Shown: positions 37,540 through 46,669 of the stretch, piece by piece
Numbering within the stretch: position 1 is the first letter of the stretch
Layout of the letters: every line of letters starts with the position of its first letter
DNA from: Deltaproteobacteria bacterium
GTDB lineage: Bacteria > Myxococcota_A > UBA796 > CAJQPC01
DNA length: 64,000 nt
NCBI GenBank assembly: GCA_016717595.1
Contig: JADKFE010000047.1
Coordinates: forward strand, 1 to 64,000
Reading direction: 5' to 3'
Translations under genes and position numbers: made by a program
The notes under the pieces: generated by a model
The model's input: the letters and a program-made list of their open reading frames with translations, nothing else
Database searches by the model: none
What the model was told of the DNA's origin: nothing

Positions 37540-39089
37540 CAGGATTTGTTTCCTTGGCCCGAGGGGTCCGCGTCTCGCAGGGACACCTCAAACTGGCGTT
37601 TGTGGGCGTCGGGATCCTTGGCGTCGGTGAGCGCCACAGGATATCGCCCGGTGAAACATGCGTCACAGTGGCCCGTGGGCCGATCTCCCAGGCCCTCACG
37701 AACGGCGGCCAACATGCCCTCGTTGGAGAGGTAGGCGAGGCTGTCGGCGCCGATGTGCGCGGCGATCTGCGCCACGCTGAGGTTGTGGGCGATGAGCTCG
37801 TCATAGGTCGCCATGTCGACGCCCATAAAGCACGGATGCCGCACCGGCGGCGACGACACGCGGATGTGCACCTCACGCGCCCCGCCGCCCTCACGCAGGA
37901 GCTTGATCAGCGGCCCCATGGTGTTGCCCCGCACGATGGAGTCGTCGATGAGCACGACGCTTCGGCCCTCTAAGTTCTCACGCAGCGGGTTGTACTTGAG
38001 CCGGGCGCCGCTGCGGCGCAGGCGGTCTGAAGGCTGAATGAAGGTGCGGCCGATGTAGCGGTTCTTGGTGAGGCCTTCAGAGTACGGCACGCCGCTCTCG
38101 ATGGAGTAGCCGATGGCCGCGGGCATGGCCGAGTCGGGCACACCGATGACCACGTCCGCTCCTGGCACCGGGGACTCCATCGCCAAGCGGCGCCCCATAC
38201 GCTGCCGAACGGCGTGAACCGACTGATCCTCCAACAACGAGTCGGGCCGGGCGAAGTAGACGTACTCAAACACACACAATGAACGTTTGGGCATCGGCTT
38301 CGTGAGGCCCAGGGCCAGCTCACGGTGGCTGTGCAGGCCGTGGCGGTCTAGGCGCACGATCTCCCCGGGCTCCACCTCTCGCAGATAGGCCGCGCCGATG
38401 GTGCCCAAGGCGCAGCTCTCGCTGGCCAAGACATAGCCCAGACCTTTGCCGTCTTCGCCCAACAACATGCCGATGCACAGAGGGCGCAGGCCGTTGGGGT
38501 CACGCACGCCGTAGAGCGCGTCTTTGGTGAGCACGACGAGGCTATAGGCGCCTTCAGCCTCCCCCATCACCTGCCCGATGCGGCGCTCCCAGTCGGGCAA
38601 ACCCGCCGTAGACGACGCCGCGAGGAGCTGGGTGATGACCTCGCTGTCTGAAGAGGAGGTGAGGCCGACGCCGCGCTCCAGGAGCTTACGGCGCAGCACC
38701 CCGGCGTTGGTGAGGTTGCCGTTGTGCGCGAGGCCCAGCGGCCCATGCAGGGTCTCCAACACATAGGGCTGGGCGTTCCGCAGGGCGGAGCTGCCCGTGG
38801 TGCTGTAGCGGTTGTGCCCGATGCCGACGTGGCCCGTGAGCGGGCTCAAGTTCTGCTCATTAAAGACCTGGGAGACGAGGCCCATGCCTTTGTGGGTCGT
38901 GGCGTAGTGGCCGTCACAGGTGGCGATGCCCGCGCTCTCTTGGCCCCGGTGCTGGAGCGCGTAGAGGGCGAAGAACAAGGTGCGCGCCACATCGACGTGG
39001 TCTTCAGGCCAGGTGAACACCCCCACGACGCCACACTCCTCATGGGGGCGATCGAGGCCATCATCGTGCTCGAAGGGGAGGTGAAGCAT
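37539..39089 (-). CDS. purF: Amidophosphoribosyltransferase
   Basis: Commits PRPP to purine synthesis using glutamine. The N-terminal nucleophile Cys follows a short propeptide in HEECGVVGVF, so the chain is probably trimmed before this Cys as in the Bacillus enzyme. YALQHRGQESAGIA and GHNRYSTTG belong to the glutaminase half; VVLIDDSIVRGNT is the PRPP loop; PPVRHPCFMGVDM provides Cys near the C-terminus that could help hold an Fe-S cluster. About 516 residues. ATG 39089 overlaps the purC stop by 1 bp (TGATG); a GTG at 39092 is an alternative. Confidence 0.96.
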   Translation of the reverse strand: MLHLPFEHDDGLDRPHEECGVVGVFTWPEDHVDVARTLFFALYALQHRGQESAGIATCDGHYATTHKGMGLVSQVFNEQNLSPLTGHVGIGHNRYSTTGSSALRNAQPYVLETLHGPLGLAHNGNLTNAGVLRRKLLERGVGLTSSSDSEVITQLLAASSTAGLPDWERRIGQVMGEAEGAYSLVVLTKDALYGVRDPNGLRPLCIGMLLGEDGKGLGYVLASESCALGTIGAAYLREVEPGEIVRLDRHGLHSHRELALGLTKPMPKRSLCVFEYVYFARPDSLLEDQSVHAVRQRMGRRLAMESPVPGADVVIGVPDSAMPAAIGYSIESGVPYSEGLTKNRYIGRTFIQPSDRLRRSGARLKYNPLRENLEGRSVVLIDDSIVRGNTMGPLIKLLREGGGAREVHIRVSSPPVRHPCFMGVDMATYDELIAHNLSVAQIAAHIGADSLAYLSNEGMLAAVREGLGDRPTGHCDACFTGRYPVALTDAKDPDAHKRQFEVSLRDADPSGQGNKS

Positions 39090-40105
39090 CACGAGGCTCC
39101 CTGGGCGGACCAGGCCGCGAGATTGTGCAGGATTCTCGGCGCCGCGGGCAGCTCGGCGGGCTCAAAGGTTTGGCCGGTGAGCCCCTCAAACGCCTGGAGA
39201 TACCGGCGCGAGAGCTCTACCCGCACAGAGTCGGGCAGCGGCGGCGGCGGGCCATCGCCCGAATAGCCCATCGACGCCAGCCAACGCCGCACATACTCCT
39301 TGTCTAAGCCCTCGGGCTCACGGCCCTCGGCCACGGCCTGCTCCCAGCCCTCAGCGAGCCAGTAGCGGCTGGAGTCGGGGGTGTGAATCTCGTCGATAAT
39401 GCTCAGGCGGCCATCCAGAAGGCCCAGCTCGTACTTGGTGTCGACCAGCACCAGCCCGGCTTGGGCGGCCAGAGCCTCACCGCGGGCGAACAGTCGCAGG
39501 GCGGCGTCTCGGGCCTCCTCCCACAGCTCAGGGCCGACGAGGCCTTGCTTGAGGAGCTCAAGCTCAGAGAGCGGCGCGTCATGCCCGCCAGCCTCGGCTT
39601 TGGTTGTGGGCGTGATCACCGGCTCGGCCAGGCGCTCGTTCTTTTGGAGGCCCGCGGGCAGGCTGAGCCCGTAGGGGCGCGACACACCGGCCTTGTACAA
39701 GGTCCACAGCGAGGTCGAGGTGACCCCGGTGATGTGACGCCGCACCACCACCTCCACGGGCAAGGGCTGGGCCTCCCGGGCGATGGTGACGTTTGGGTCG
39801 GGCAGGGCGAACACATGGTTGGGCAAGATGTCGTTCGTGCGCTCAAACCAGAACGCGGCGAGCTGGTTGAGGAGCTGCCCTTTGTAGGGGATGAGCCCGA
39901 TCACCCGGTCAAAGGCGCTCAATCGGTCGGTGGTGACGAGGACACGTCTGCCGGGGGAGAGCGCCATGTCGCGCACCTTGCCCCGCACGGTCTGCCCAAA
40001 GGCGGAGAGGTCTACGCTGTCGAGGGGCTGGCTCAGCGCGGCCTGGAGCTGGGGCGGCCTGGAGCTGGGTTTCGCGTCAGCATTGGGCAGCCTCCAGGGC
40101 GTCAC
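39089..40105 (-). CDS. purC: SAICAR synthetase
   Basis: Couples CAIR with aspartate. About 338 residues, the longer single-domain form. Motifs: VRGKVRDMAL, VTTDRLSAFDRVIG, PLPVEVVVRRHITGVT, LVDTKYELG and IIDEIHTPDSSRYW, with SLDKEY-like GLDKEYVRRWL near the end. The GTG at 40105 has AGAGG just upstream and is the nearest usable start; it means a 29-bp overlap with purB. The first 25 residues lie outside the core fold. Confidence 0.93.
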   Translation of the reverse strand: MTPWRLPNADAKPSSRPPQLQAALSQPLDSVDLSAFGQTVRGKVRDMALSPGRRVLVTTDRLSAFDRVIGLIPYKGQLLNQLAAFWFERTNDILPNHVFALPDPNVTIAREAQPLPVEVVVRRHITGVTSTSLWTLYKAGVSRPYGLSLPAGLQKNERLAEPVITPTTKAEAGGHDAPLSELELLKQGLVGPELWEEARDAALRLFARGEALAAQAGLVLVDTKYELGLLDGRLSIIDEIHTPDSSRYWLAEGWEQAVAEGREPEGLDKEYVRRWLASMGYSGDGPPPPLPDSVRVELSRRYLQAFEGLTGQTFEPAELPAAPRILHNLAAWSAQGAS

Positions 40106-41480
40106 GCACCTCTTGGGCGAGGCGCCGGGCGCGCTCGGGGGCGTCACCCACATAGCCTCGGGCGTCTAACCAGCCGCGCAGCTCGTCTTTGTTGGCCAGG
40201 GCCAAAAACTCGGGCTCGGCGCACACCCGCTCAATCACGGGGTTGGGCCCGCCGTCTCGCAGGGCCGCCCAGGCCGCGAGGCTGTGCTCACGGATGGTGT
40301 GGTGCAGGGCCTGACGGTCACCGCCGCGCAGGGCCAGCTCCATCATCACCCGCTCGGTGGCGGCGAAGGGGCCGTATTGGTCCAAGAGCGCCCCGGCGGC
40401 GCGGGCGTCGATGCGTAGGCCCTTGAGGATTCGGGTCGCCCGGCCCAGAGACTCATCCAGAATTAAGAACGCCTCGGGCAAGATGCTGCGGCGGTTGGCC
40501 GAGTCATCCAGGGTGCGCTCCAGATAACAGTGCGCGGCGTTGTCCCAGGCCACCCGGGGCAAGGCGGCGAGGTGGCGCGTGAGAGAGTCGATGTTCTCGG
40601 CGTGGATGGGGTTTCGTTTGAAGGGCATGGCGCTTGAGCCCACCTGCTTCTTGCCAAACGGCTCGGCCCACTCCCCAAACGGCGGCGACTGCAAGAGGCG
40701 TAAGTCGGCGGCGAGCTTGTAGAGGCTCTGCCCCGCCGAGGCCAAGGTGTTGAGCACCCGCAGCTCTTGTTTGCGGGGGGCCACTTGCGTCGCGACGGTG
40801 AAGGCCGGCAGCCCCAGGCGCGACATCACCCGGCGCTCCAGCTCCGCCGGGTCTCCGCCGCCGAGCAGGGTCTTGTACGAGGCCGAGGTGCCCACGGCGC
40901 CCTTAAAACCTTTGCCGCGGATCTCCCGGCGCATCTGCCGCAGATCGTGCAGGTCTTGCAGCAGGTCTTGGGTGTGCTGGGCCAGGCGATAACCCATGGT
41001 GGTGGGCTCGGCGGGCTGCAGGTGGGTGAACGCCATGGATGGCGCGTCCGCCAAGGCCTCGATCTGCGCCGTGGCCACTGTCAGCAATTCGCCGAGGCGC
41101 GTCAGGATTTGATCCAGCGCGTCAGCGATTCTCATGGCGTCGGCGTTGTCTTCGATGTCCATGGACGTGGCGCCGAGGTGAATGACGCCGCCGCCCACGG
41201 CACACTGGCTGGCGTAGACGCTCAGCTCGGCCATGAGATCGTGCTGCAGCTCGGCCTCGATCGCCGCCGCGCGCTCTAAGTCCACCTCGCCTTGGTGGGC
41301 GCGGAGGTCGGCGACCTGATCCTCACGCACGAGGCCAAGCTCGGCCTGGGCCTCGGCCAAGGCCACCCACACCCGGCGCCAGAGCAGGTGCTTCTGGCGT
41401 TCACCCCACAACGACCGCATCTCCGGGCTGCCGTATCGCCAAGAGAAGGGCGAGGACCAGGCGTCAGACGGCGCGGGCAT
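40077..41480 (-). CDS. purB: Adenylosuccinate lyase
   Basis: Acts twice in purine synthesis: cleaves SAICAR to AICAR and adenylosuccinate to AMP. 467 residues with the fumarase/aspartase-superfamily signature GSSAMPFKRNPIHAENI, the catalytic His in HLQPAEPTT and VIHLGATSMDIEDN. It ends inside purC. Together with purA just upstream, the AMP branch is complete. Confidence 0.96.
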   Translation of the reverse strand: MPAPSDAWSSPFSWRYGSPEMRSLWGERQKHLLWRRVWVALAEAQAELGLVREDQVADLRAHQGEVDLERAAAIEAELQHDLMAELSVYASQCAVGGGVIHLGATSMDIEDNADAMRIADALDQILTRLGELLTVATAQIEALADAPSMAFTHLQPAEPTTMGYRLAQHTQDLLQDLHDLRQMRREIRGKGFKGAVGTSASYKTLLGGGDPAELERRVMSRLGLPAFTVATQVAPRKQELRVLNTLASAGQSLYKLAADLRLLQSPPFGEWAEPFGKKQVGSSAMPFKRNPIHAENIDSLTRHLAALPRVAWDNAAHCYLERTLDDSANRRSILPEAFLILDESLGRATRILKGLRIDARAAGALLDQYGPFAATERVMMELALRGGDRQALHHTIREHSLAAWAALRDGGPNPVIERVCAEPEFLALANKDELRGWLDARGYVGDAPERARRLAQEVRDALEAAQC

Positions 41481-41492
41481 TGTGGCTCCGGG

Positions 41493-42758
41493 TCAGAGGG
41501 TGATGATCGCGTCGCGCTCGGCGCCGACGGAGACGTGCTTGAGCGGCGCCTCACCGAACACGGCGATGCGCTCCAAGAAGCGCTGGGCCTTCGCCGGGAG
41601 CTGCGACCAGGTGCGACAGGCCGTGGTGGGGGTGCGCCAGCCGGGCCAGGTCTCGTACACCGGCGAGGCGCGCTCTAGATCCGGCGTGTCGGGGACGTGG
41701 TGCACGACCTTGCCGTCGATGAGGTACGCGACGCAGATCTTGACCTCGTCGAAGTGGTCGAGCACGTCGAGCTTGGTGACGACGAGGCTGGTGAAGCCGC
41801 TCAACATCGCCGCGTGTTTGAGCGCCACGGCGTCGAGCCAGGCGCAGCGCCGGGGGCGGCCCGTCGTGGCGCCGTACTCGTGGCCGATCTCGCGCAGGCG
41901 GCGGCCGTCTTCGTCCCGAAGCTCACCGGGGAAGGGCCCGGCGCCAACGGCGGTGCCGTAACATTTGACGACGCCGATCACCTCGTCGATGGCCGTTGGG
42001 GGGATGCCCGCCCCAGCGCAGGCCCCGCCGACGAGGGGGTTTGACGAGGTGACGTAGGGGTAGGTGCCCCAGTCCAGGTCACGCATCACGCCGAGCTGGC
42101 CCTCTAAGAGCAGCGAGCGGCCCTCGCGGATGGTGTGGTGGGTGAGCGGCAAGGTGTCGATGATCTTGTCGCCGAGGCGATCCGCCCAGTGTAGGAGCTG
42201 GGCGCGGACCACCTCATACTCTAAGGGCGCCTCCTCGTGGTCCACGAGCTTACGGTTGGCGCGCAGGATGAGGGGCTCCAGGCGCTCCTCAAGCACCGCC
42301 GGGCGAAGCAGGTCGCCCACCCGCAGGCCCCGGCGCGCGGCCTTGTCGGCGTAGGCCGGGCCGATGCCCCGTTTGGTGGTGCCGATGGACGCGCCGCGGC
42401 GGTCACGCTCCTCAAGGCCGTCGAGCAAGGGGTGAAACGGCAGGATGAGGTGGGCGCGCTCGGAGATGTAGAGGTTGTCCGTGCGTACGTTGGCGGCCTC
42501 GAGCGCGTCGAGCTCTTGGATGAGGTTCGCCGGGTTCACCACGGTGCCCGCGCCGATGAGGCAGGTGGTGTTGGGGTTGAAGATCCCTGACGGCACGATG
42601 TGAAGCTTGAACGTGCCGTGCTCATTGATGACGGTGTGACCCGCGTTGTCTCCACCTTGGAAACGCAGCACCATGTCCGCGCTCTGGGCCAAGTAGTCGA
42701 TGACTCGACCCTTGCCCTCATCGCCCCATTGGGCGCCGACCACCGCGACGACTGGCAT
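41493..42758 (-). CDS. purA: Adenylosuccinate synthetase
   Basis: GTP-dependent joining of IMP and aspartate. It starts VVAVVGAQWGDEGKG, continues with the IMP-site FQGGDNAGHT, has RGIGPAYADK and ends with the GTP-binding SVGAERDAIITL. 421 residues, a normal length. The ATG has AGGAG six bases upstream and lies 14 bp after the frameshifted end of purQ. Confidence 0.97.
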   Translation of the reverse strand: MPVVAVVGAQWGDEGKGRVIDYLAQSADMVLRFQGGDNAGHTVINEHGTFKLHIVPSGIFNPNTTCLIGAGTVVNPANLIQELDALEAANVRTDNLYISERAHLILPFHPLLDGLEERDRRGASIGTTKRGIGPAYADKAARRGLRVGDLLRPAVLEERLEPLILRANRKLVDHEEAPLEYEVVRAQLLHWADRLGDKIIDTLPLTHHTIREGRSLLLEGQLGVMRDLDWGTYPYVTSSNPLVGGACAGAGIPPTAIDEVIGVVKCYGTAVGAGPFPGELRDEDGRRLREIGHEYGATTGRPRRCAWLDAVALKHAAMLSGFTSLVVTKLDVLDHFDEVKICVAYLIDGKVVHHVPDTPDLERASPVYETWPGWRTPTTACRTWSQLPAKAQRFLERIAVFGEAPLKHVSVGAERDAIITL

Positions 42759-42772
42759 TCCCGACTCCTGGC

Positions 42773-43544
42773 CTAGAGGTTCGCCGCGTGTTGTACCCCA
42801 CGCTCAAAGAGCGGGAGCCCGCTCCCTGACCGCTCGCCGCGGTGGGCGCGGGGGTGTTGGCGGGGGAGGATGTGGTCCTCTGGATGAGGCATCAGCCCGA
42901 GCACGTTCCCGGCGGGGTTTGTGAGCCCGGCGATGTCCCCTTCGCTGCCGTTGGGGTTCTCGGGGTACGACCGGCGCGCCGCCCGTGGCGCTGACGTAGC
43001 GCAGGGCGGCCAGGCGGTTGTTGCGGGCGCGTTGGGCGTCATCGGCAGAGGCCAAGCGGCCCTCGCCGTGGGCCACGGGGCAGAGGATGTCTTCAGTGAG
43101 CCCTTGGGTGAACACGCAGGGGCTCTTGGCCTCGGGGCGCAGGCGCACCCAGCGGCACTCAAAGCGGCCCTCACGGTTGCGGGTCAAGGTGGCGCGCTGC
43201 TCAAACGGGGCGCCGTCTCCGGGCAGAAGCCCCGCGCGCACCAGGGCCTGAAAGCCGTTGCAGATGCCCAAGACCGGGCGGCCCGAGGCGACAAACTCCA
43301 GGAGCTGATCGCCGAGACCTGCGGTCAACGCGCTGGCCCAGAGCTTCCCGGCGCCTAAGTCGTCGCCAAAGGAGAAGCCGCCGGGCAAGACGAGCATCCG
43401 GTGGTCCATCAGGCGGGCGCCGCCTTGCAGGAGCGCCTGAATCCGCACGATGGTGGGGGCGCCACCCGCGGTCTCGATGGCCCAGGCGGCCTCCCGATCG
43501 CGGTTTGTGCCAGGGGCGTGGAGGATGAGGACGGGGGGCTTCAT
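42773..43544 (-). CDS. purQ: FGAM synthetase glutaminase subunit, frameshifted
   Basis: Class I glutamine amidotransferase supplying ammonia to PurL. The first frame reads from ATG 43544 (KPPVLILHAPGTNRDREAA) through the oxyanion loop VLPGGFSFGDD and nucleophile Cys in VLGICNGFQALV to ALRYVSATGGAP near 42985. The rest of the family sequence (YPENPNGSEGDIAGLTNP, then LGLMPHPEDHI with the catalytic His and Glu) continues in another frame and stops at 42773. The total is 772 nt, one more than a multiple of three, so one base has been inserted in the GCGCCGG tract at about 42970-42980. As read, the product would end near 42804 without its His/Glu. Sequence error is likely because PurL needs this subunit. 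Confidence 0.85.
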
Positions 43545-43569
43545 TCTCGTCCAGGGCTCGGGGCGGCCC

Positions 43570-43598
43570 TTCATAGGCGAGGAGGGGGGCCCGGGCAA
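43570..43598 (-). promoter_or_regulatory. Putative promoter of the purine operon
   Basis: On the minus strand TTGCCC (43598-43593), a 17-bp spacer and TATGAA (43575-43570) lie about 25 bp before the purQ ATG. It is one of the few good sigma70-like matches in the window and would separate the pur genes from the catabolic operon upstream. Confidence 0.45.
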
Positions 43599-43648
43599 GA
43601 ACTTGTTCCCCCATTGTCACCGTGCGACGACGGCGTCTCAGGCCCCGC

Positions 43649-44281
43649 TCATCCGCCGATGGGTCCGTCCACCAAGACCGCGCGCACGGGGCTGGCGTCG
43701 CCGCCGACGATCGGCAGGGGCAGAGCGATCAAGGTGTAGAGCCCCGGGGGCACGCCTTCCAGCACAACCCCTTCGAGCACGGCGAGATCATGGCGGTAGA
43801 TCGCCTGATGGGACTCCAAGAGCTTGCTGTCGGGGGGATCCACGCTGGGGGTGTCGATGCCCACGAGCTGCACCCCAAAGCCCACGAGCTGCTCAACAAG
43901 CTCCGGGGAGAGGCTGTTGAAGTCCAGGTTAAACACGTCGGGATCGGGCATGGATCCCGTGTAGAACAGCACCCTCGGCGCCCGAGGCGGGTGGGGCAGG
44001 TGCTCGGGGCGGATTCGTTCACCCCGGGGCAAAGAGACCGCGTAGACCTCACAGGCGCCGAGGTAGCGCTCTAAGGGCCGCTCGGCGATGTCACATCCGT
44101 CGCGGTGATAATGCGACGGCGAGTCGGCGTGGGCCCCGACGTGTAACGTCGTCGTGACGCTCGAGAGCTCCAGGTGATGACCCTGGGCCCACGACATGGC
44201 GATCTGCCGCGAGAAGGGCACGTCGCCGGGGAACACGGCGATCCCCGGGTGAATCTTGGGGGTGATGTCGTAGAGCTTCAC
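43649..44281 (-). CDS. kynB: Cyclase-family metal hydrolase, KynB-like arylformamidase
   Basis: A 210-residue metal-dependent hydrolase of the cyclase family. It has the metal motif HVGAHADSPSHY (usually H-x-G-T-H-x-D-x-P) and PIVGGDASPVRAVL near the end, as in bacterial kynurenine formamidase, which hydrolyses N-formylkynurenine to kynurenine. It starts ATG overlapping the stop of the dioxygenase-deaminase fusion (ATGA) and is the last gene of the aminophenol-type operon. The substrate could be another amide or lactone formed by that pathway, so the kynurenine role is tentative. Confidence 0.8.
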   Translation of the reverse strand: MKLYDITPKIHPGIAVFPGDVPFSRQIAMSWAQGHHLELSSVTTTLHVGAHADSPSHYHRDGCDIAERPLERYLGACEVYAVSLPRGERIRPEHLPHPPRAPRVLFYTGSMPDPDVFNLDFNSLSPELVEQLVGFGVQLVGIDTPSVDPPDSKLLESHQAIYRHDLAVLEGVVLEGVPPGLYTLIALPLPIVGGDASPVRAVLVDGPIGG

Positions 44282-45720
44282 GCCTTGAGCCTCGCGACGA
44301 CCTTGAGCTCTACGGCGATGGGCGTAGGCAAGGCGCGCACCTCGACGGTGGTGCGGGTGGCGCCGCTGGGGCCGAGCAGCTCGGCGTAGACCTTGTTGAA
44401 GGTGGGGAAGTCCCGGCGCATGTCAATTAAGTAGACCTGGCAGTCCACGATATCTTTGAGCGTGGCGCCTGAAGCCTCCAAGATCACCTGCACGTTCTTG
44501 ATCACCGCCCGGGTCTGGGCCTCGACGTCGTAGGGCAGGGGCTTGCCCTCGGCGTCCCACACCGGGCCGCCGGGGATGGCGTCGGTGCCGGGCTGGCGGG
44601 GGCCGACGCCAGAGAGGAACAGCCACTCGCCCTCACGCCGGGCGTGGGGGTAAGCGCCGACGGGCTTGGGGGCCTGGGCGGTGTTGACCTTGACGCTGCT
44701 GGGGGCCGGAGGTGCGACAGGCGCGATAGGTGCGACTGATGCGACAGGCGGTTTTGATGCGACAGGTGCGACAGGCGCGGCGTCGATGGGCGCGCTGGCA
44801 TACGCCGCGGCGCCGGGCGTCGCGCTCTGCAACACCCCGCGGTCTCCGTGGAAAAACTCGGTGTCGTCCTCATCAAACTCTTGGTCTTTCGCCGCCTTTA
44901 ACGAAGGCACCAGCCGAACGACCGCCGCCCCCGTGCCATAGAGCGCCTGGTAACTCAGCACCTCCCCCTCGTAGCGGTTGTGCTGGCCCATCAGCGCGCC
45001 CAGCCACCAGATGGCCTTACACTTGGAGTCGGCGTTGGCCTGGCTGGTGAAGCTCCGGGCGAGCTGGGACACGTCCTCTAAGCGGCCCTCCCCCAGAAAC
45101 TCCAGGAGTTTACGGTTCCACTCGTCGTCTTTGGCTGAAGAGATGTGGTCCTGGGCCGGGTCGATGTGCTCGGTGAACATGCGGTTGGAGAGGGCAGTGA
45201 TCGACAGCGCCACGGCCCGTTTGCCCGTGGCCTTGAGCGCGTCGTTCGCCGCTTTGCCCAGCACCAAGGTCTCGGCGCGGTCGGCGTACATGTTGCAGCT
45301 CACCACGCAGGCCGGCAGGCGGTTGCCCGGGTTCAGCAGGCTCAGCGCCATGATGGTGCCGGTGTCGATGGGGAAGCCGTGGGTGGCGACGGTGCGACAG
45401 TGAAGGCCCCGCGCGCGACCGGCCTGGGCGTAGGCCTCGGCGAACTGCGGGTCCATCCGGAAGGAGTAGGGGATGGTGCCTAAGTCGTGGAACTCGTCGT
45501 CGACGTGGGTCCAGACGGGGTTTGGGTCGGCCTGCATCTGGTGGCCCAAGATGCTCACCCAGCGGGTGCTGTAGAGCAGCAGGAGATCGACGTCTAAGGC
45601 GGCGATCTCGGCGGCGACCTGCTCCATGGCCCGGCGAAGGTCGGCGTAGCCGGGGTTTTGGTGGGGGGCGAGGAGCGGCTGGGGCCGGTGGGGGATGAGG
45701 TAGCCGCGGACGACGCTCAT
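44278..45720 (-). CDS. amnA-amnD: Fusion: 2-aminophenol 1,6-dioxygenase alpha-like subunit + 2-aminomuconate deaminase (RidA fold)
   Basis: A 480-residue fusion. Residues 1-290 are a LigB-family class III extradiol dioxygenase subunit close to the alpha chain of 2-aminophenol 1,6-dioxygenase (VVRGYLIPHRPQPLL, THGFPIDTGTIMAL, ALYGTGAAVVRLV). One His of the iron site is replaced (LLLLYSTRW against LVHTPHW in the beta chain), as expected of a non-catalytic alpha chain. After an Ala/Pro/Val linker, residues about 340-480 form a RidA/YjgF domain of the aminomuconate-deaminase type (PVGAYPHARREGEWLFLSG, AQTRAVIKNVQVILE, TTVEVRALPTP). Deaminase and dioxygenase are normally separate proteins. It overlaps both neighbours by ATGA. 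Confidence 0.87.
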   Translation of the reverse strand: MSVVRGYLIPHRPQPLLAPHQNPGYADLRRAMEQVAAEIAALDVDLLLLYSTRWVSILGHQMQADPNPVWTHVDDEFHDLGTIPYSFRMDPQFAEAYAQAGRARGLHCRTVATHGFPIDTGTIMALSLLNPGNRLPACVVSCNMYADRAETLVLGKAANDALKATGKRAVALSITALSNRMFTEHIDPAQDHISSAKDDEWNRKLLEFLGEGRLEDVSQLARSFTSQANADSKCKAIWWLGALMGQHNRYEGEVLSYQALYGTGAAVVRLVPSLKAAKDQEFDEDDTEFFHGDRGVLQSATPGAAAYASAPIDAAPVAPVASKPPVASVAPIAPVAPPAPSSVKVNTAQAPKPVGAYPHARREGEWLFLSGVGPRQPGTDAIPGGPVWDAEGKPLPYDVEAQTRAVIKNVQVILEASGATLKDIVDCQVYLIDMRRDFPTFNKVYAELLGPSGATRTTVEVRALPTPIAVELKVVARLKA

Positions 45721-46655
45721 GGCGCCACCTCGGCGGTCTTGGCGGCGGCTTTGGCCTGGGCCTTGGCCTCGGCGTGGGGCCACTCGACGATGGCGTTGCC
45801 CGTGCCGATCACCGTGCCGTAGGCGTGAACCTTGGCGGGGTAGCTCGGCAGGTCCAAGGCGCCCAAGAGCCAGGTGAGGCTGCCATCGGAGCACTCGCTG
45901 ACCGCGTGCTCGTTGAAGTCGGGCAGCTCAGCGACGAGCTGGCGGGTCTTGCCCTCCCGCATGAGCTTCAACATCCGCATGTCCCAGAGGTGCTGGTTCA
46001 TGTTGTAGATGTGCTCATGGGACATGTCTTCAGGGGGGTCGGGCTCGACGGTGAAGTGCCGGTGTGACAAGGAGTTGGTCGCCACGAGCAGGGCCCGTTT
46101 GCCGGACTGGGCGATGGCCCGGGCGGTGGCGCGGCCCAAGGCCAACATCGTCGCGTCGCCCACCTCGTTGGAGTAGTAGAAGTACGCCCGGTTGGAGCTG
46201 AGCACGACGATGGGCTTGTCCCAGCGCGGGTTCACCAGATGGCAGGCGGTGATGGTGCCGTAGTCCACGCGGAAGTTGGGGTTCCGCATCATCTTCATCA
46301 CCAGGCCCTCACGCTCACCCTCGGCGGCGATGGCCTCGGAGAGGGGCACGTCCACCTGGAGGTCGTAGGTGTAGCGGAAGAGGTTGGGGAAGATGGGGTC
46401 TACGGACTTTGAGGCGAAGTGCGGCAGGCCCAAGAGGTGGGTGCCCACCACCGTCTTCCAGTGGGGCGTGTGCACGAGGATGACGTCGTAGTCAAGCTTG
46501 TCGAGGCGCTCACGCAGGCGCTCGTAGCCCCAACGAAGCTCCTCCCAGCCGCCTTCGCTGCGGGGCTCGTTCTGGGGCGGGTTCTCGGCGTAGATGAGGT
46601 GGGGCGGGTGGGGCGCGAGCACCCCAGCGACGATCTCCCCAGGTTGGTCCGGCAT
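45717..46655 (-). CDS. amnB: 2-aminophenol 1,6-dioxygenase beta-like (catalytic) subunit
   Basis: A 312-residue LigB-family extradiol dioxygenase subunit. The N-terminal GEIVAGVLAPHPPHLIYAENPPQNEPRS region is very like the beta chain of Pseudomonas 2-aminophenol 1,6-dioxygenase, with candidate iron ligands His-16 and the His pair in LVHTPHW (62 and 65). MMRNPNFRVDYGTITACHL and YGTVIGTGNAIVEW are also family-typical. It should open the ring of an o-aminophenol to 2-aminomuconate 6-semialdehyde; a carboxylated analogue such as 3-hydroxyanthranilate is possible. ATG 46655 has GGAGGG upstream. It overlaps the alpha-deaminase gene by ATGA. An Ala/Lys-rich tail of about 20 residues is specific to this copy. 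Confidence 0.9.
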   Translation of the reverse strand: MPDQPGEIVAGVLAPHPPHLIYAENPPQNEPRSEGGWEELRWGYERLRERLDKLDYDVILVHTPHWKTVVGTHLLGLPHFASKSVDPIFPNLFRYTYDLQVDVPLSEAIAAEGEREGLVMKMMRNPNFRVDYGTITACHLVNPRWDKPIVVLSSNRAYFYYSNEVGDATMLALGRATARAIAQSGKRALLVATNSLSHRHFTVEPDPPEDMSHEHIYNMNQHLWDMRMLKLMREGKTRQLVAELPDFNEHAVSECSDGSLTWLLGALDLPSYPAKVHAYGTVIGTGNAIVEWPHAEAKAQAKAAAKTAEVAP

Positions 46656-46669
46656 AAATCCCTCCTTCC

